From the NCBI GenBank assembly GCA_000711775.1, contig ARYC01000200.1, positions 62,001-126,000 on the forward strand: a DNA stretch of 64,000 bases. Direction: 5' to 3'. This stretch comes from Oxytricha trifallax (lineage: Eukaryota > Ciliophora > Spirotrichea > Sporadotrichida > Oxytrichidae). The notes beneath the pieces were generated by a model. It made no database searches and was not told the DNA's origin. It saw nothing but the letters and a program-made list of their open reading frames with translations. A program made the translations under genes and the position numbers. Shown in pieces: positions 1 to 12,200 of this stretch (position 1 is the stretch's first letter; the number at the start of each line of letters is the position of its first letter).

Positions 1-3000
1 TAAAGCTAATAGCAAACTTCCTATTCAGATAATTTTGAAGAAATGGATATCTTTTAATAATTTTGTAATTAATGCTAAACTTAACTCAAATACGATATGA
101 GTACTTAGATATAATAAAGAACATGGGAAGTATGTTTTACTTTTTAATGGGCATTTTTATTATTTATTCAATAATCCTAGTTGTAAGAATCTTAAGCTTT
201 TGCTTCAGGCCATTTACAAAGCTTTATCTGATTTTAAAAAAAAAATTTATATTCAACTCTTTACTATTAAATATAATTTCACAAATCTAAATATAAAATA
301 TGATTATATAAATAAATACTACGATTCATTTTGGAAGGCTATCTACAGATATCAGTTTCAGTGTTAATTAATTTGAAATTTGTAAGATTGAATATTATTT
401 AATAATACTTTAGTTAAGCTGGGCAAATTCTGAAAAAATATTCGCTTCATTATTGTAATAATTAAAATCCAATTTTTTTATTTAATTTAAAAGAAATATA
501 GATAAAAATTTTAAGTGGATGCATTAGATTTATTATGGATATTTTTAGTTGCTGAGAAAATTGTTTATAAATAACTTGATTATTTATAATTTCATAATTT
601 AATAATTCAGGTAATATCAAAATTAAAATAGGGAAAATGTAATATATTTCTTTATGAAATGAAACCAAGAGTGAAGAATTTATTTACAAGTATTGACATT
701 TCAATAAGGTATATAGCTTTTTTTAATTATTTTTTTCGAATAATTTTATTATTTTGAATTTACATAATTTAATTAGAATAGATCAAAGAAATATAGATTT
801 AAATACATATATAATATAGAAACTTATTAAAATTCTTAGAATATTACTTTATATCAATATATAAATATACAGTTTAAGATATATTGACAAGAAAAAAATT
901 GTAGATTTAATTAAAATTAAAATTATTTTATCAATTTTCCCAATAAAATTTTAAAGGTAAATTGTGAGTTTTTAAATAAAATGATTTTATATTACTCATT
1001 TGAGAATTTATATTTTCCAAATGATTGAAATCTATCTTAATAAATATTTGAGGTTTAATATGCTTTAAATCAAATAATTTTAATTAAAAATAACTTAAAT
1101 TAATTAATTCTTTAAATTATAATTATACTATAATTACTCTACTTTTATTATCAGCTGTTTTATCTTACCCCTTTCTAATTTCAATTTTAACTCTAAAAAA
1201 TTTCAATAACTTGTAAGATTCAAAAAATTAAACAAAAACTATTTGTAAACAGTTTTTATTTACTTATGATTTAATTATTTATCTAAAAAATTAGTTAAAG
1301 TGTTATTTTTGCTGTTTAAATTTATTTAATCATCTCGCTACGTGTTTTTTATTAGATAAATTTAATTAACTTTTCAAAACTTTTATATTTGAATGAACGA
1401 AAAGGTAATTTTAACTATAATTAATTGGTGATGTATAACTTAGAAAATAAATCTGCAGCAAATTTATATTATTAATGAATTATAGAGATGCCATACACAG
1501 GTTAATAATTTTAAATTCAAATTTTATTTTAATTGTATAAAATAATTTTGCATACAATTTTTTTATAGTCTTTTAGATTTAATGTTGAAAAGATAGGAAA
1601 AAATTTAAAATTAATACTTATTTATTTTAGGAAGCTTGTATGAAGGAATAAATTTTAGATCAAGATATTCGGTAATTTTCAACACAATTTTTACATTTAG
1701 AAGATTACTTATTGCTTTTATCAGCTTTCAATTTCTTGGTTTTGCTGTTATTTAAATCTAGCTGTTTCTAATGATAAACCTCTTTTCAATAATTTATCTA
1801 ATCGCTTTTAAACCATTAGAAAATTTCAATTTACATTTTAATTATAAAATTAAGCCCTAAATCAATTAAAATGCATTTTTAGTTTTTATAGTTATTTTCT
1901 CTGAATTAGATTCTGTCCTAAATTGATAATCAAAAGATTTTACTTCATATTTCTTTTATAATGTTTGAAAGATTCATAAAACTTCAAAAAAAATCTTTAG
2001 ATTTAATTTAAAAATATTTTTAATTGTGCAAATACCACAAAAAGTAAATGACTGTTATCTAAAAGGAGCTCCTAATTATTTCATTTTTGTATATTTTCAC
2101 AGTGTAAAGTATAAGTTTAATAATAATTCTTTAAATTATAGATTTAGTGAAACTTAATATATATATATATCATTTTCCTAAAGCTAAATTGCTTATTTTA
2201 TTTTAAAATTGAGCCTATATAGATTATTAATAAATCTTGTAACGTTTGGGAAGCCTGATAATACTAAATTTTGGCAATCATCAATGTTTTTTTACATCCA
2301 AACTTGTCTTTCTTAAGTTTAACTAACTAATAAAGCTAAATCACCTAGAAATATTTAATGAGATATGTATAATGAGTATTTCGTATTGCTTATTTGCTTT
2401 TACTTCATTTGTGAGCAATCCATTAATCAGAAATGACTTGGGGTATATTCTAATTGGAATTACTTCTACTAATTTACTTACTAACATGGTTATAATGATT
2501 GTTATATCATTAAAAAGTATTAAAGCAGCTTTTGGTTAACTGAAACAAAGAGTAAAAGCAATCTTCTCAAAATTCAAGTCTTCTATTAAGAAAACACAAA
2601 AAACATCTTATTAAACTGATGAGATGTAAAGCGACATGAATATAGTTAACTCTCTAGAATTATTATCATTTAATTTTTGTTTAAAATCCTAAGCATATGA
2701 TAATTCATTTAGTTACCATGAAGATGACTTCACGAATAACTAAACATAAATAAAATAGAATCAAATCCTTACTAAATAAAAAACCTTTACATTTAAAAAT
2801 CTTTCCAATTAACATAAAATGTAGTTGGCTAAAGTTTAAAATAAAAAGTAATGGTCTTTTAACTACAAGAATAGTAAAACAAGAAACAAACCATCTCTTT
2901 CATTTATTAATAATAAAAACTTAAAAATAAAATAAAAACACCCAGATATTATAGATTCGAATGAAAACGAATTAAAATTAAGATACAAGATTAATGATTT

Positions 3001-3342
3001 TCATTAGATTATAAAATAGTTTGGGTACAAAAAATGATTGAACCTTAAAATGAAATCCAAATTTCGATTACTTTTATTTTATTCAAGTTAAATTAGTTAT
3101 TAAAATTTATTTCACTTTGAATATTATTAAATTTATTTTATGTTAAGGCAATGCCTAATAGGTTAAGGTTTCACCTCCCCTATAATTTGGTTATAATCTA
3201 TAAACTTTATAATTTTAATTAGAAAGTAGAATAATTATAGCAATTTAATAAGCCTTGGAATGAAAATGCTATATAATAAACGATTAATAAGTTTAACGAT
3301 GCTGCTCTTTAGATATAATTATTATTTTTATTTAACTTTTGA
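1..3342 (+). CDS. Gene 1 (3' part): polytopic membrane protein of the cadherin-like repeat family, interrupted by IESs
   Basis: C-terminal part of the first of five paralogs; the N-terminal part lies left of the window. Read with TAA/TAG as Gln, the blocks 1-53, 83-266, 322-381, 414-455, about 1143-1225, about 1575-1599, 1634-1825, 1852-1864, 2344-3014 and 3197-3342 join in frame and end at TGA 3340-3342. The protein starts with a Ser/Gln/acidic stretch (SDNFEEMDI), then a hydrophobic helix (GSMFYFLMGIFIIYSIILVV), the conserved LRFILEGYLQ segment, further membrane segments (LSAVLSYPFLISILTL; RRLLIAFISFQFLGF; NEICIMSISYCLFAF; IGITSTNLLTNMVIMIV) and a basic, Gln/Asn-rich cytoplasmic tail (NKPWNENAIQQ near the end). 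Alignment to genes 2-5 supports every block. The membrane layout recalls TRP-like/Flc C-terminal domains, but that is inference. Surface adhesion, sensing or ion transport are possible roles. Confidence 0.82.
54..82 (+). other. IES, gene 1, pointer CTT (29 bp)
   Basis: CTT at 51-53 and 80-82. Join: ATC TTA ACT CAA ATA CGA (DILTQIRYE). The site is occupied in all five genes with different pointers. Confidence 0.75.
267..321 (+). other. IES, gene 1, pointer TACTA (55 bp)
   Basis: TACTA at 262-266 and 317-321. Join: TCT TTA CTA CGA TTC (SLLRFILEG). Gene 4 has no insert here. Confidence 0.85.
382..413 (+). other. Intron, gene 1 (32 nt)
   Basis: GTAAGATTG...CTTTAG between AAA TTT and TTA AGC TGG. 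Genes 2, 3 and 4 have a GT-AG intron at the same codon after the INLKF/NIKF segment. Confidence 0.8.
456..1142 (+). other. IES-like insert, gene 1, edges approximate
   Basis: AT-rich, no gene in either strand; separates NSEKIFASLL from LLSAVLSYPF. Exact pointer not resolved. A minus-strand open reading at 462-668 is AT noise. Confidence 0.6.
1600..1633 (+). other. IES, gene 1, pointer TAGGAA (34 bp)
   Basis: TAGGAA at 1594-1599 and 1628-1633. Join: AAG ATA GGA AGC TTG TAT (KIGSLYEG). Confidence 0.85.
1826..1851 (+). other. IES, gene 1, pointer AAAATT (26 bp)
   Basis: AAAATT at 1820-1825 and 1846-1851. Join: TTA GAA AAT TAA GCC CTA (LENQALN). Confidence 0.82.
1865..2343 (+). other. IES, gene 1, pointer CTAAATCA (479 bp)
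   Basis: CTAAATCA at 1857-1864 and 2336-2343. Join: CTA AAT CAC CTA GAA ATA (LNHLEIF). The same 8-bp pointer is used in genes 2 and 3, while insert lengths differ (400 and 160 bp). Confidence 0.88.
3015..3196 (+). other. IES, gene 1, pointer TTATAA (182 bp)
   Basis: TTATAA at 3009-3014 and 3191-3196. Join restores HQIIIYKLYNFNQKVEQ and the tail to the stop. Confidence 0.78.
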
Positions 3343-3538
3343 TATAAAACTAAAGCACATTGTAACAGAAATATACACCGAAAATAATCTTTATTGAGTA
3401 TTTTTTTAATTTATAATTTTAAAAATCTTATCGCTTCTTTGTAAATAATGAAAAATTCATTTAATAGCAAATAATTTCAAATTTATAAACTATTATTTGT
3501 GATTCTATTTAAATTCACATATATATTCTAGGGTTTGA

Positions 3539-4115
3539 TGCTCTCAGGATAACTAAGCATATGATAATTATGATCCATTTGAAAAGTTAGAATTAAAGGA
3601 AACATGTTTACCAATAGCTTTTCCCATTCAAAATTATTTTAGACAAGAGTTATATATTCTTTCCAATATTCCAATATAAATTTATATTTAATTTAAATTA
3701 TTTATAAAGAATATGCAAATTTATAATAAAATTATGAGGGGAAGTTTCCTACTCCAAAAGAGATATTTGTACATAGAATAGAAGGTTCACAACCTATACA
3801 CAATAATTTAATATTTATCATAAATTTTTTAAAATCTTTATCATCAAATAATCATAAATATTCAAATTTTAACCTCCGCTATCATAAAAATTTCAAATAT
3901 TTTATCAAGTAACATAATTTATAATTAAAGTATTAAGTTCAACATTTTTTAGAATATAATGAGACTATGGATAAAATTAAACTTTAAATCTATATTTCAA
4001 TTAATTTAAATATTTGTTTAAGGTAAAAATAAATAAAACAGTTGGGGTAGATTTTTTTCTTAGCGTGCAAGAAAAAGCAGTAGCTAGGAAACTTTAACCC
4101 AAAATTTATTGTATC
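3539..4115 (+). CDS. Coding-like blocks of an unrelated gene (fragment Y)
   Basis: Two blocks between genes 1 and 2 read as protein with TAA/TAG as Gln and are much less AT-biased than their surroundings. Block 3539-3690 contains QAYDNYDPFEKLELKE and PIAFPIQNYFRQELYILSNI. Block 4025-4115 contains NKTVGVDFFLSVQEKAVARK. They could be consecutive MDSs of a small gene whose remainder was separated by the 814-bp palindrome at 4245, or a relic. No family recognised. No start could be assigned, and a TGA lies just upstream of the first block. Confidence 0.4.
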
Positions 4116-4244
4116 TCCTATATTATCGTATAATTATTAATTTTAATAATGAGCTATATTTATATTTATAATTTGATAATAAAAGAAACTAATGATTATT
4201 TATTCTATTATTTGCTAATTTATTAATATTTTAACATAACTCTT

Positions 4245-5058
4245 ATAAAGCGAATTAAGTGATTTGAGAAGGGGTCCACAAAATTAATCAAAATTTTAAT
4301 CATATAATGTATAGTTCATGTACAGTAATATACTCTTAAATGTGCCATAATCAGCTCTATTTCTTGCATCTAGATCAACATAAGTTATTGTGCTAATCTC
4401 GAGATCGGTGCTCTTTTACATCACCAGGTCCGAAGCATCAATAAAAGCCGAGTTGCAGGATCACATGTTCACATCTCAGCCACATCTCGATTTAAGACAG
4501 CTAATCTAAGGATCAGTTGACAGGGCAGTCCTCCATTTTATTAGGTGAAATTTTAATAAATTAGAGATTTTAATAAATTAAATCAGACATGGTCTTAATT
4601 AATAAGTCTCAGTTTAAAATTAATTAAGACATCACTATTAATAATTCGTTATAGATTAAAATTACTAGTTAAAACTTTTATCATTAATCATTAAAACTCA
4701 AAAAGTTTTAATTTGTCTGATTTAATTTATTAAAATCTCTAATTTATTAAAATTTCACCTAATAAAATGGAGGACTGCCCTGTCAACTGATCCTTAGATT
4801 AGCTGTCTTAAATCGAGATGTGGCTGAGATGTGAACATGTGATCCTGCAACTCGGCTTTTATTGATGCTTCGGACCTGGTGATGTAAAAGAGCACCGATC
4901 TCGAGATTAGCACAATAACTTATGTTGATCTAGATGCAAGAAATAGAGCTGATTATGGCACATTTAAGAGTATATTACTGTACATGAACTATACATTATA
5001 TGATTAAAATTTTGATTAATTTTGTGGACCCCTTCTCAAATCACTTAATTCGCTTTAT
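4245..5058. mobile_element. 814-bp near-perfect palindromic element, copy 1
   Basis: Outer ends ATAAAGCGAATTAAGTGATT and its reverse complement at 5039-5058 extend inward as almost perfect inverted arms of nearly 400 bp around a short central segment. There is no ORF. Arms include GAGATCGGTGCTC and CTCCATTTTATTAGGTGAAA. A second copy of exactly the same length lies at 23631-24444. A fold-back or MITE-like non-autonomous element is the simplest reading; the transposase source is unknown. Confidence 0.88.
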
Positions 5059-5352
5059 CTATAAAGATTGCTTAAATAAAAAATTTTGCTTTTTTTTATT
5101 TTTTTTACCAGAGTACCAAAAAGTTAATTTTAAATTAAATCTTACTTAATTTAGTTGAATAGATAATAATAATTAAATTTCAAAGTATTAAAAGGTATTT
5201 AAAAAGGATTTTATAATTTAAAAAATAATGATTAATACGAAATTCTAGAGAATTTAATAGCTTAATTGATGATTAGATAATTTATATCATCTAGTTGTTA
5301 AATCTTTAAGATAGAGCAAAAGAAAAATATAAGAAAAATTGAATCAAAATAA

Positions 5353-6184
5353 TATTACCTTGGTGGCAGACAAACTAAAGGAGAATAGGTTTGGCATCAC
5401 TTCTAAAAAGCTAAGGCTGTCCTAGAATGTGATCAGCGCTTATATAGACCAGCTCAGCGAGAGTCAAGGTTGCATTTGCTATTGATTGAAGATTAAAATA
5501 TAGGATTCAACTTGAAGGAAGAGAGCGAAAAGTTTGAGCGTGATATACAGAGCATCTAAGACTACTTTGATGACAAACAGGAAGCCTCCAAGTTTAAAGT
5601 ATTGCAGAATACCAGAGTGAAATGAAGCAAAATCTAGGCATCTATGGCATGAAGGTGAGGGAGCTTTCGATCTAGAAGAGCCCCAATAAGAAGCAGAAGT
5701 TCTCGATGTCATTTATAGCGGCCATATCTCAAGACCGAATCCTCTCAAGTCAAATCATTTAGGGCGCTTTCGACTCCTCCCTCTTTGAAAATTTCATCTA
5801 TCATGCCTTGCGAAGTGTGAGAACGGACAAATATCTCAACTCAAAGTAGGTGGTACTCTTGATGGATAACGCTGTCATTCATAAGTATTCAGAGATGCTC
5901 GAGACAGCCGGGAAGTTCAAGGTGAATGTTTTATTCAATGCCGAGTATTCTCCCTGGTTGAATCGTATAGAGCAGCTCTTCTTGTTCGTCAAAAAGCAAC
6001 TCAAAGTGGACACTGTAAACTCCAAAGTAAGATAATCCCATCATACATCTCTATGCAGCAGCTCGTGAAGAGGGTCTCTGAAATCATACAGAGCTTAAGT
6101 GCAGAAGACATTTAAGGTATGGGGCGTTCAGTATCAAAAAGTAGCTGCACACTCTACGCTATGAATTTGTCTGGTGATATTTGT
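5353..6184 (+). pseudogene. Decayed Tc1/mariner-IS630-type DDE transposase
   Basis: Read with TAA/TAG as Gln, three overlapping frames give parts of a DDE transposase. An N-terminal helix-rich stretch includes ENRFGITSKKLRLS, then comes the core QKFSMSFIAAISQDRIL and the hallmark LLMDNAVIHKYSE...NAEYSPWLNRIEQLFLFVKK, where the D of MDN and the E of RIE are the second and third catalytic acids. Frame breaks lie near 5475, 5625 and 6030, and the first catalytic Asp is not recognisable, so it is inactive. GC is clearly higher than the surroundings, suggesting an element of separate origin. It sits between an 814-bp palindrome and a fold-back element; its own ends were not found. Confidence 0.8.
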
Positions 6185-6584
6185 TACAGAAGCAATTTAT
6201 GTTGCTGAGCCTATTAAAGGAAATCCCCCATTATAAAAGAGTAATTTATAATACAAGGCTATAATGATAATAATAATAATCAATTATGGCAATTGATATC
6301 GCACTTTCTCACTTTGTATTTGAAGCAACTTTGACATATGCTTATGAAAGGAAGCAATTCTTCCAACTGGATTCCGATGGTGCTTCTTGAGATGGAGGTC
6401 CACTCAATGCAGAATCTCTCTAATGTATTAGCATGCCGAGCACCGTCCTTTACATTTCAGATTCTAGAACTGCGATGGATAATGCGAATGACATTCATAC
6501 ATATACCCATTACACTTATAAAGCTCCTCTCTAATTAAGCTATGCATTCTATACACTTGGTAATCATTCACTGCAAAAAGTACT

Positions 6585-7001
6585 ATTGTAAAAATACATT
6601 TGAAATTGGAAAATTAAATATAATTAAATTAATAATAAATCAAAATCGTGGCAGATAAAATTGGCCAATTTAAACGATCTAGGGCTCATTCGATAGAGAA
6701 TTCAAAAATAGCTGGACTTAATTATTGGTGCTACTATTTTATAGCATCCCTGGAGCGAGATAACTCGACTTTAATGTGAGGGTATAATTCAATGAATTTA
6801 GATGAGTTTAATTAAAGTCGAGTTATCTCCTTCCAGGGATACGATAAAATAGTACCGCCAATAATTAAGTCCAGCTAATTTAGAATTCTCTATCGAATGA
6901 ACCCTAGATCGTTTAAATTGGCCATTTTTAACTGCCACGATTTTGATTTATTATTAATTTAATTATAATTAATTTTCCAATTTCAAATGTATTTCTACAA
7001 T
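6585..7001. mobile_element. Fold-back MITE, family A (about 417 bp)
   Basis: Inverted arms run inward from ATTGTAAAAATACATTTGAA and TTCAAATGTATTTCTACAAT. Shared internal words are CGTGGCAG, GGCCAATTTAAACGATCTAG, TAGCTGGACTTAATTATTGG and GGAGCGAGATAACTCGAC. No ORF. The same family occurs at 17265-17615, 25221-25330 (half copy) and 55873-56270. Confidence 0.85.
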
Positions 7002-7059
7002 AATAAAGGGCAATTTTATCTAATATTTATACATAATTATCAAACACACTACACTTCAA

Positions 7060-7185
7060 ATGAAATGGGTTTAGGGGTTTTGAATTACCCATTGAAGAGG
7101 TTTTGGGGTTTTGAAATATGGTCCAGGGGTTTCTGGGTTATAAAAGGGTGTTTTTATATAATTTAGGGGTTTTGATTAATTGATC
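7060..7185 (+). repeat. Interstitial degenerate G4T4 telomere-like tract
   Basis: Contains TTTAGGGGTTTTG, GAGGTTTTGGGGTTTTG, CCAGGGGTTTC and TTAGGGGTTTTG within about 125 bases. The unit GGGGTTTT is the spirotrich telomere repeat and also the terminal sequence of TBE-type transposons. Here it is imperfect and not paired with an opposite end, so it is probably a decayed element end. Confidence 0.55.
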
Positions 7186-7281
7186 AAAAGGATTTAATAT
7201 TTAAAGCGTACACATATTAATTATTTATATATTTTTATTTTCACATTTTCCCATTTCATTTATATTTTAACAATATTATTA

Positions 7282-7475
7282 TTTAATGCTGTACGAAAAT
7301 TAATACTGGGGCAAAGCCAGCCAGATAGGATAATAAGAAATTTATCTTTGATTTTTGACGATCCAATTTTATCTGTCCAATGGAAGTTGCCCCATATACT
7401 GGACTGATTAGCTTCACACCGTGTACGTTTACAGATTGCCTATGGTAGGTCTCATGAGATCTTTCGCTACTTCGC
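7282..7475 (+). repeat. Dispersed repeat D (about 200 bp), copy 1
   Basis: Begins GCTGTACGAAAATTAATACT followed by GGGGC, then CAGCCAGATA, GATCCAATTTTATCTGTCCA, GAAGTTGCCCC and CACACCGTGTACGTTT. It is richer in GC than its surroundings, and the same order of words occurs at 52841-53060. No coding potential; it could be a short non-autonomous element or an RNA-derived repeat. Confidence 0.6.
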
Positions 7476-7499
7476 ATGTTAACTGGTCACATCCTCTAG

Positions 7500-9216
7500 T
7501 TGCTTTATTCTGTAAGTCCTTATGTTCAGGTAAAATCACTTCTTAACAAAGACTTACTCAATTAATTATATAATCTTTTATCTATTAAATGGCTGTAGGT
7601 TTTATATAGTAATTTGTTATTTAAAAAAATATAAAATAAAATTACTAATTCAGTTATTTATCCAAATTTATATCTTTCTCTCCTCAAAGTAACTTCTTTT
7701 TAGAAGTAGTTTCTGAGTTAAATATTTTTTTAGATTAAGCATTTTTAAATTTAGTTGGCTTTAACTGTTATAAATCTAAATAAATATCTAATGCTTTATA
7801 TTATACTGCATAAACAATAAAGAAAGCCTTTATATTGGATTTAATTGATAAAATTATACTAAATAATTTTTAATAAATAAGAAGGATTACAATTTATTTT
7901 TATGATTTTTATTTAGAATTAAAAAGAACTTAATTTATATAAAAATATTGATTATTATATAATTCATTAATTTAGTTTTTATGATCAAATTATTTCGTAC
8001 TTAACTTTTTAATGTTTAATTTAAATGTTTGATATTATTAATTTGTGAAGAACAATAGAATATATATTTATATATTATATTTATTAAGTTTTTAAATTAG
8101 CTTTAATACAGCATTAAATAATAATAATAATTAGCTTTAATAACAAATAAAGGAACTATATCAAAAATATCTTCTAGATTATATAACTTATATTATTGTA
8201 AATTATACTATATAATTTAATTTTAATTAAAATATATTATTATTTTCTCAATAAATTATGAGATTAAATTTCATTTTTTTTATAATTGTGATTAACATTA
8301 TTTTGCAAAACTTAATAAATTATTAATGTTCTAACTCATAAGAAATGAATTATATTACAAAAATACAAGGATAATCTTTTATATTAATAGTAAATCACAA
8401 CATAAATGATATTGAATAAAAAAGAGTTTAGAAGATAAAGATGAAAATTAATAACTAAAATAACCTAAATTAGAGAATTTATAGAGTTCTTAATGAATAT
8501 AAATTTTATTATTTTTTTTAGACATAGTATTTAGTTATATAATAAAATTTTATTTCCAAAGCTTAATGAAAAAAAACAATAGAGTTATATTAAACATTAT
8601 TTTTACAAAAAAGGAAAAAAAATGATTATTGATGGGCATGATAGTTTAAAATTAATATCTTAATTAAATTTTTTTAAGCTTTATAAATTTAGTTTTTACA
8701 TAGTTTAAGAAATCACTGATTTTCGAGAGTCTCGAACTCTGATAAAATAATTTAGAGCTTCACACACTTTCAAAAAATTATCCACAATAATTTATACTGC
8801 ACATTGTTATTTTAACTATCTATTGTTCAATACGCAATTTCTTATTTTTCTGAAACTTGTCTATTTATTGAATTCTTGACTTTATCATATACAATCTGTA
8901 ATTATAGATCAGTATTACATACTTTCATAGTTATAGCATGTCTAAATCTCATATTTTATAAAGTATTTCCCTAAGTAAACTAAACTTAATTTTAAATTTT
9001 ACACTATAATATCATAAATTAGAGGAGTAAATATTAATTTCACTTAAATTATACAATTTTAATGGAATATAGTTAAAACATAGCAGACATAATAATTGTA
9101 AAATATTGACTATATAAATTATTTATTATAGATTTCTAATAAAATTATTAAGAATAAAAAGTGAGTAGTGTAAAGGTACTCAACCATTTTATCATTAAAT
9201 TTTATATCCTATTAAA
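7500..9216. other. AT-rich intergenic DNA upstream of gene 2, nothing recognised
   Basis: No block reads as protein in either strand. A short TTCGAGA motif near 8735 looks like a tRNA T-arm but has no matching arms. Confidence 0.6.
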
Positions 9217-12200
9217 ATGTAGCTATTAGTGTAAAATATTTATAATTAATACATATTGTAAGATATTAATCATGTCAAAAGCATTTAGGTTCTCGCTATG
9301 TATGTATCTATCAAGCTGTTAAACGTGCTTTGAAGGCAGAATTTACCCAGTAATATTAGGAACGATCATGGGGGAGTCTGTAGTTACTGTGCTTGATTTT
9401 TCAACAAACGGAGATTTAGCAATAGGAGGTTAAACCAAAAATTCTGACTTCTTGGCTACTTTGGCATCTTTTAAACCCTACATAGCTGCAATTGATAACA
9501 CTCATACTTTCAAATTTAAAATCATATGTATTTTATCAGAATTTATTTATTTTTAGGAAAGTATTCAAAATTAAATTCTTTAATTATTTAAATCAAGGTG
9601 AGTAATTGCATCTAAAAGAATAAAAATTTTTATTTAAAAGATCTACAATAAATTATATGTTTTAATTTTAAGTTAATTCCTATCAATATGTTTTTTTATG
9701 TGTATGCCATATTATAATTTTACTAGTTTTATAAAACTACAGTCTAATTTTGAATTTTCTATTTATTTAAAAAATCATGAAAAAGGATCCTAAGATAGAA
9801 TAATTGAAATAATTAAAATTATGTTAATTTAATTAAATTCACAAATCCAATGGTAATGCAATAATTTTATTTGCTAAGATTCTCAATCCGTCATCAAACA
9901 AAGTTTTTACAGCAGTGAAATATTCTTATAACTAAAAACTGATAATAGGACAATTAGATGTAGAGACATATAAACAATTTAATATATTATCAATATTAAT
10001 TATTATTATAGTACACTCTAGTATTTTTAAATTCTACTGATGGTAGTCTAGTAAAAGTACTCAGATCTTCGGATTCATTATAAACTCTATAAAAAAATTA
10101 TAAAAAGTTGAACAATTAACAAGGTTTAAATTCATAAATGAAAAGCTTGTTAATTAAAATAAAAAAATATTATTAGAATTAAGTTTTTTTAATTTGACCA
10201 GATTTGCGAATACTACTAATATAACGTTTTATTAAAATAGTTTAATTTAAATAATTTATTTTGATTATATTTTTCGTAAATTAAATTGTTTGTAAATTTC
10301 TTCTATTTCTATATAACTTATATTAAATAACTTATGCATTAAAATATTATAGATTAATAATGAAATTTTGTATAATTAGTAATTCATTTTTTTTATTTTA
10401 AACTTATTAGACTTTTTAAAAAACTGTATGAAAGATAAATTTAAATTAAGGTTTTATTCGAGAACTCTTATTATATTCTTTTTTTATTAGGGTAATTAGT
10501 TTAGTTTAATACATATTATAATAAAAATATTTATTTATTATGGTGGTTATAATTTTCTCCAATAAGCATAGAAACAGATCTAATTACTGACTCTTTAGGT
10601 AATCTTTGGTATGGCTTTACAAATAATGGCAACATACCTCATATTTTAAATAAAATTATATTTATTTTTGGATTGAATTATGTCAATCTAACTGCACCTA
10701 CTATGCCTCATTTTATGTAAAGCAAATGGATTGATTATTTTATTTTACCTTATTAACAACTTTTATATAAATTGGAATGATGGGACGGCAAATATGCTTT
10801 AGCTAGGCCATTTAGACTCACAATTAATCTTCTTTACTTTTTATTAAAAAATAATATATGAAATTTTAAATATTTAACATTTTAATAATTTTTATCAACC
10901 TTTAGCAACACCAACTAAAGGAGGGTGGGTAGCGATAGACTAACTTTCTGGAGTTAAAATATTTGGAAAATATATTTAATTTATTTATTATTAAAATGGG
11001 TTAATGATGTCTCTTATACCTTTTATAAATAATATCATTAATTTATAATTAATATTAATAAATAAATATATATTTATTCAAGTTTATATTAAGTATATTT
11101 TTGGGCACATTTTTTTATTTTATCATATTTGTATTTACTCATGCCGTATAACTAAAATTTATAAAATTTAAATCTTTTTAAATTATTAATTTATTTTCTA
11201 TAAAAGTTATAGTGCTTTGAAATATTACTAAAATAATAATTTAATTTTCTCATACTGGTAAATATTACCTATCAATTTTAATCACTAAATTAGAATTTTT
11301 GAAAGAAATATTAATTTATGATATAGTTGCATTATTTTAAATATTATAAAATAAAATACCTAAAACTCTTTTTAGTATATTTTAATACTAATTAGAATTT
11401 AATTATCCTTCGATATTAATTAAAATTAAAATTAAATTAACCTACGATATAGATTCCTATTTTGATGTGGGAACTAGTTTATATTATGTTTTCACATGTA
11501 ACTCTCATGATGGCCCTATACGCTTTACTTATAAAAATTATTAAATTGTAATATAATTAAACTCGTCACACTTAGTAAAATTTATATTTATTTTTAGATT
11601 GAACAATTTATAAGGAAATTAATTAAATTCAGCTTTTTAATAAATGGTTTTATTTTTACATCAATATGATATAAATGAGGCGAACAAATAAATGATAAAT
11701 GTTTTATTATATTCATTTAGTACTAATAATTATATATGAAAAATTAGAATTTTTTCTCTCTACTTTTTATAAGCAAGCATTTTAAATTCTTTCTAAGTAT
11801 TAGTTTTAGGCATATAAATAATCGAAATTAATTTATTGTTATTTCGTAAGACATTTTCTGATAATTAAGACCAGATAAAATAATGATTTGTATTTCTTCA
11901 CATTTTTAATTTATTAATATATTTAGATCAGTAAAGTAAAAGTAGTAATTAGCATAATTATAATATGAATTACCTTATATTTTATAATATAGTGTAAGAA
12001 AAAAGTGATTTAATATCATGATTATTAAATTGACATTGTAATAGATATTTTTCTCATTAAAATATATTTTTACATACTATTAAGATGGGAGGAACTGATT
12101 CTGTAGATTACTTTACAAGTGGAAATGCAGGAAGTCATAATAAATTGATATAAAATTTAAAATAAGATAAAACACAATAATTATATTTGGAATAAATATA

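Noticed and set aside
6338-6538. 66-codon ORF after the transposase relic
   Set aside because: No family similarity, and none of the three frames reads cleanly through with the ciliate code; it may be remaining transposon DNA.
8715-8800. Possible tRNA on the minus strand (TTCGAGA T-arm-like motif)
   Set aside because: Only a T-arm-like hairpin is visible; no D-arm, anticodon stem or acceptor pairing could be built.
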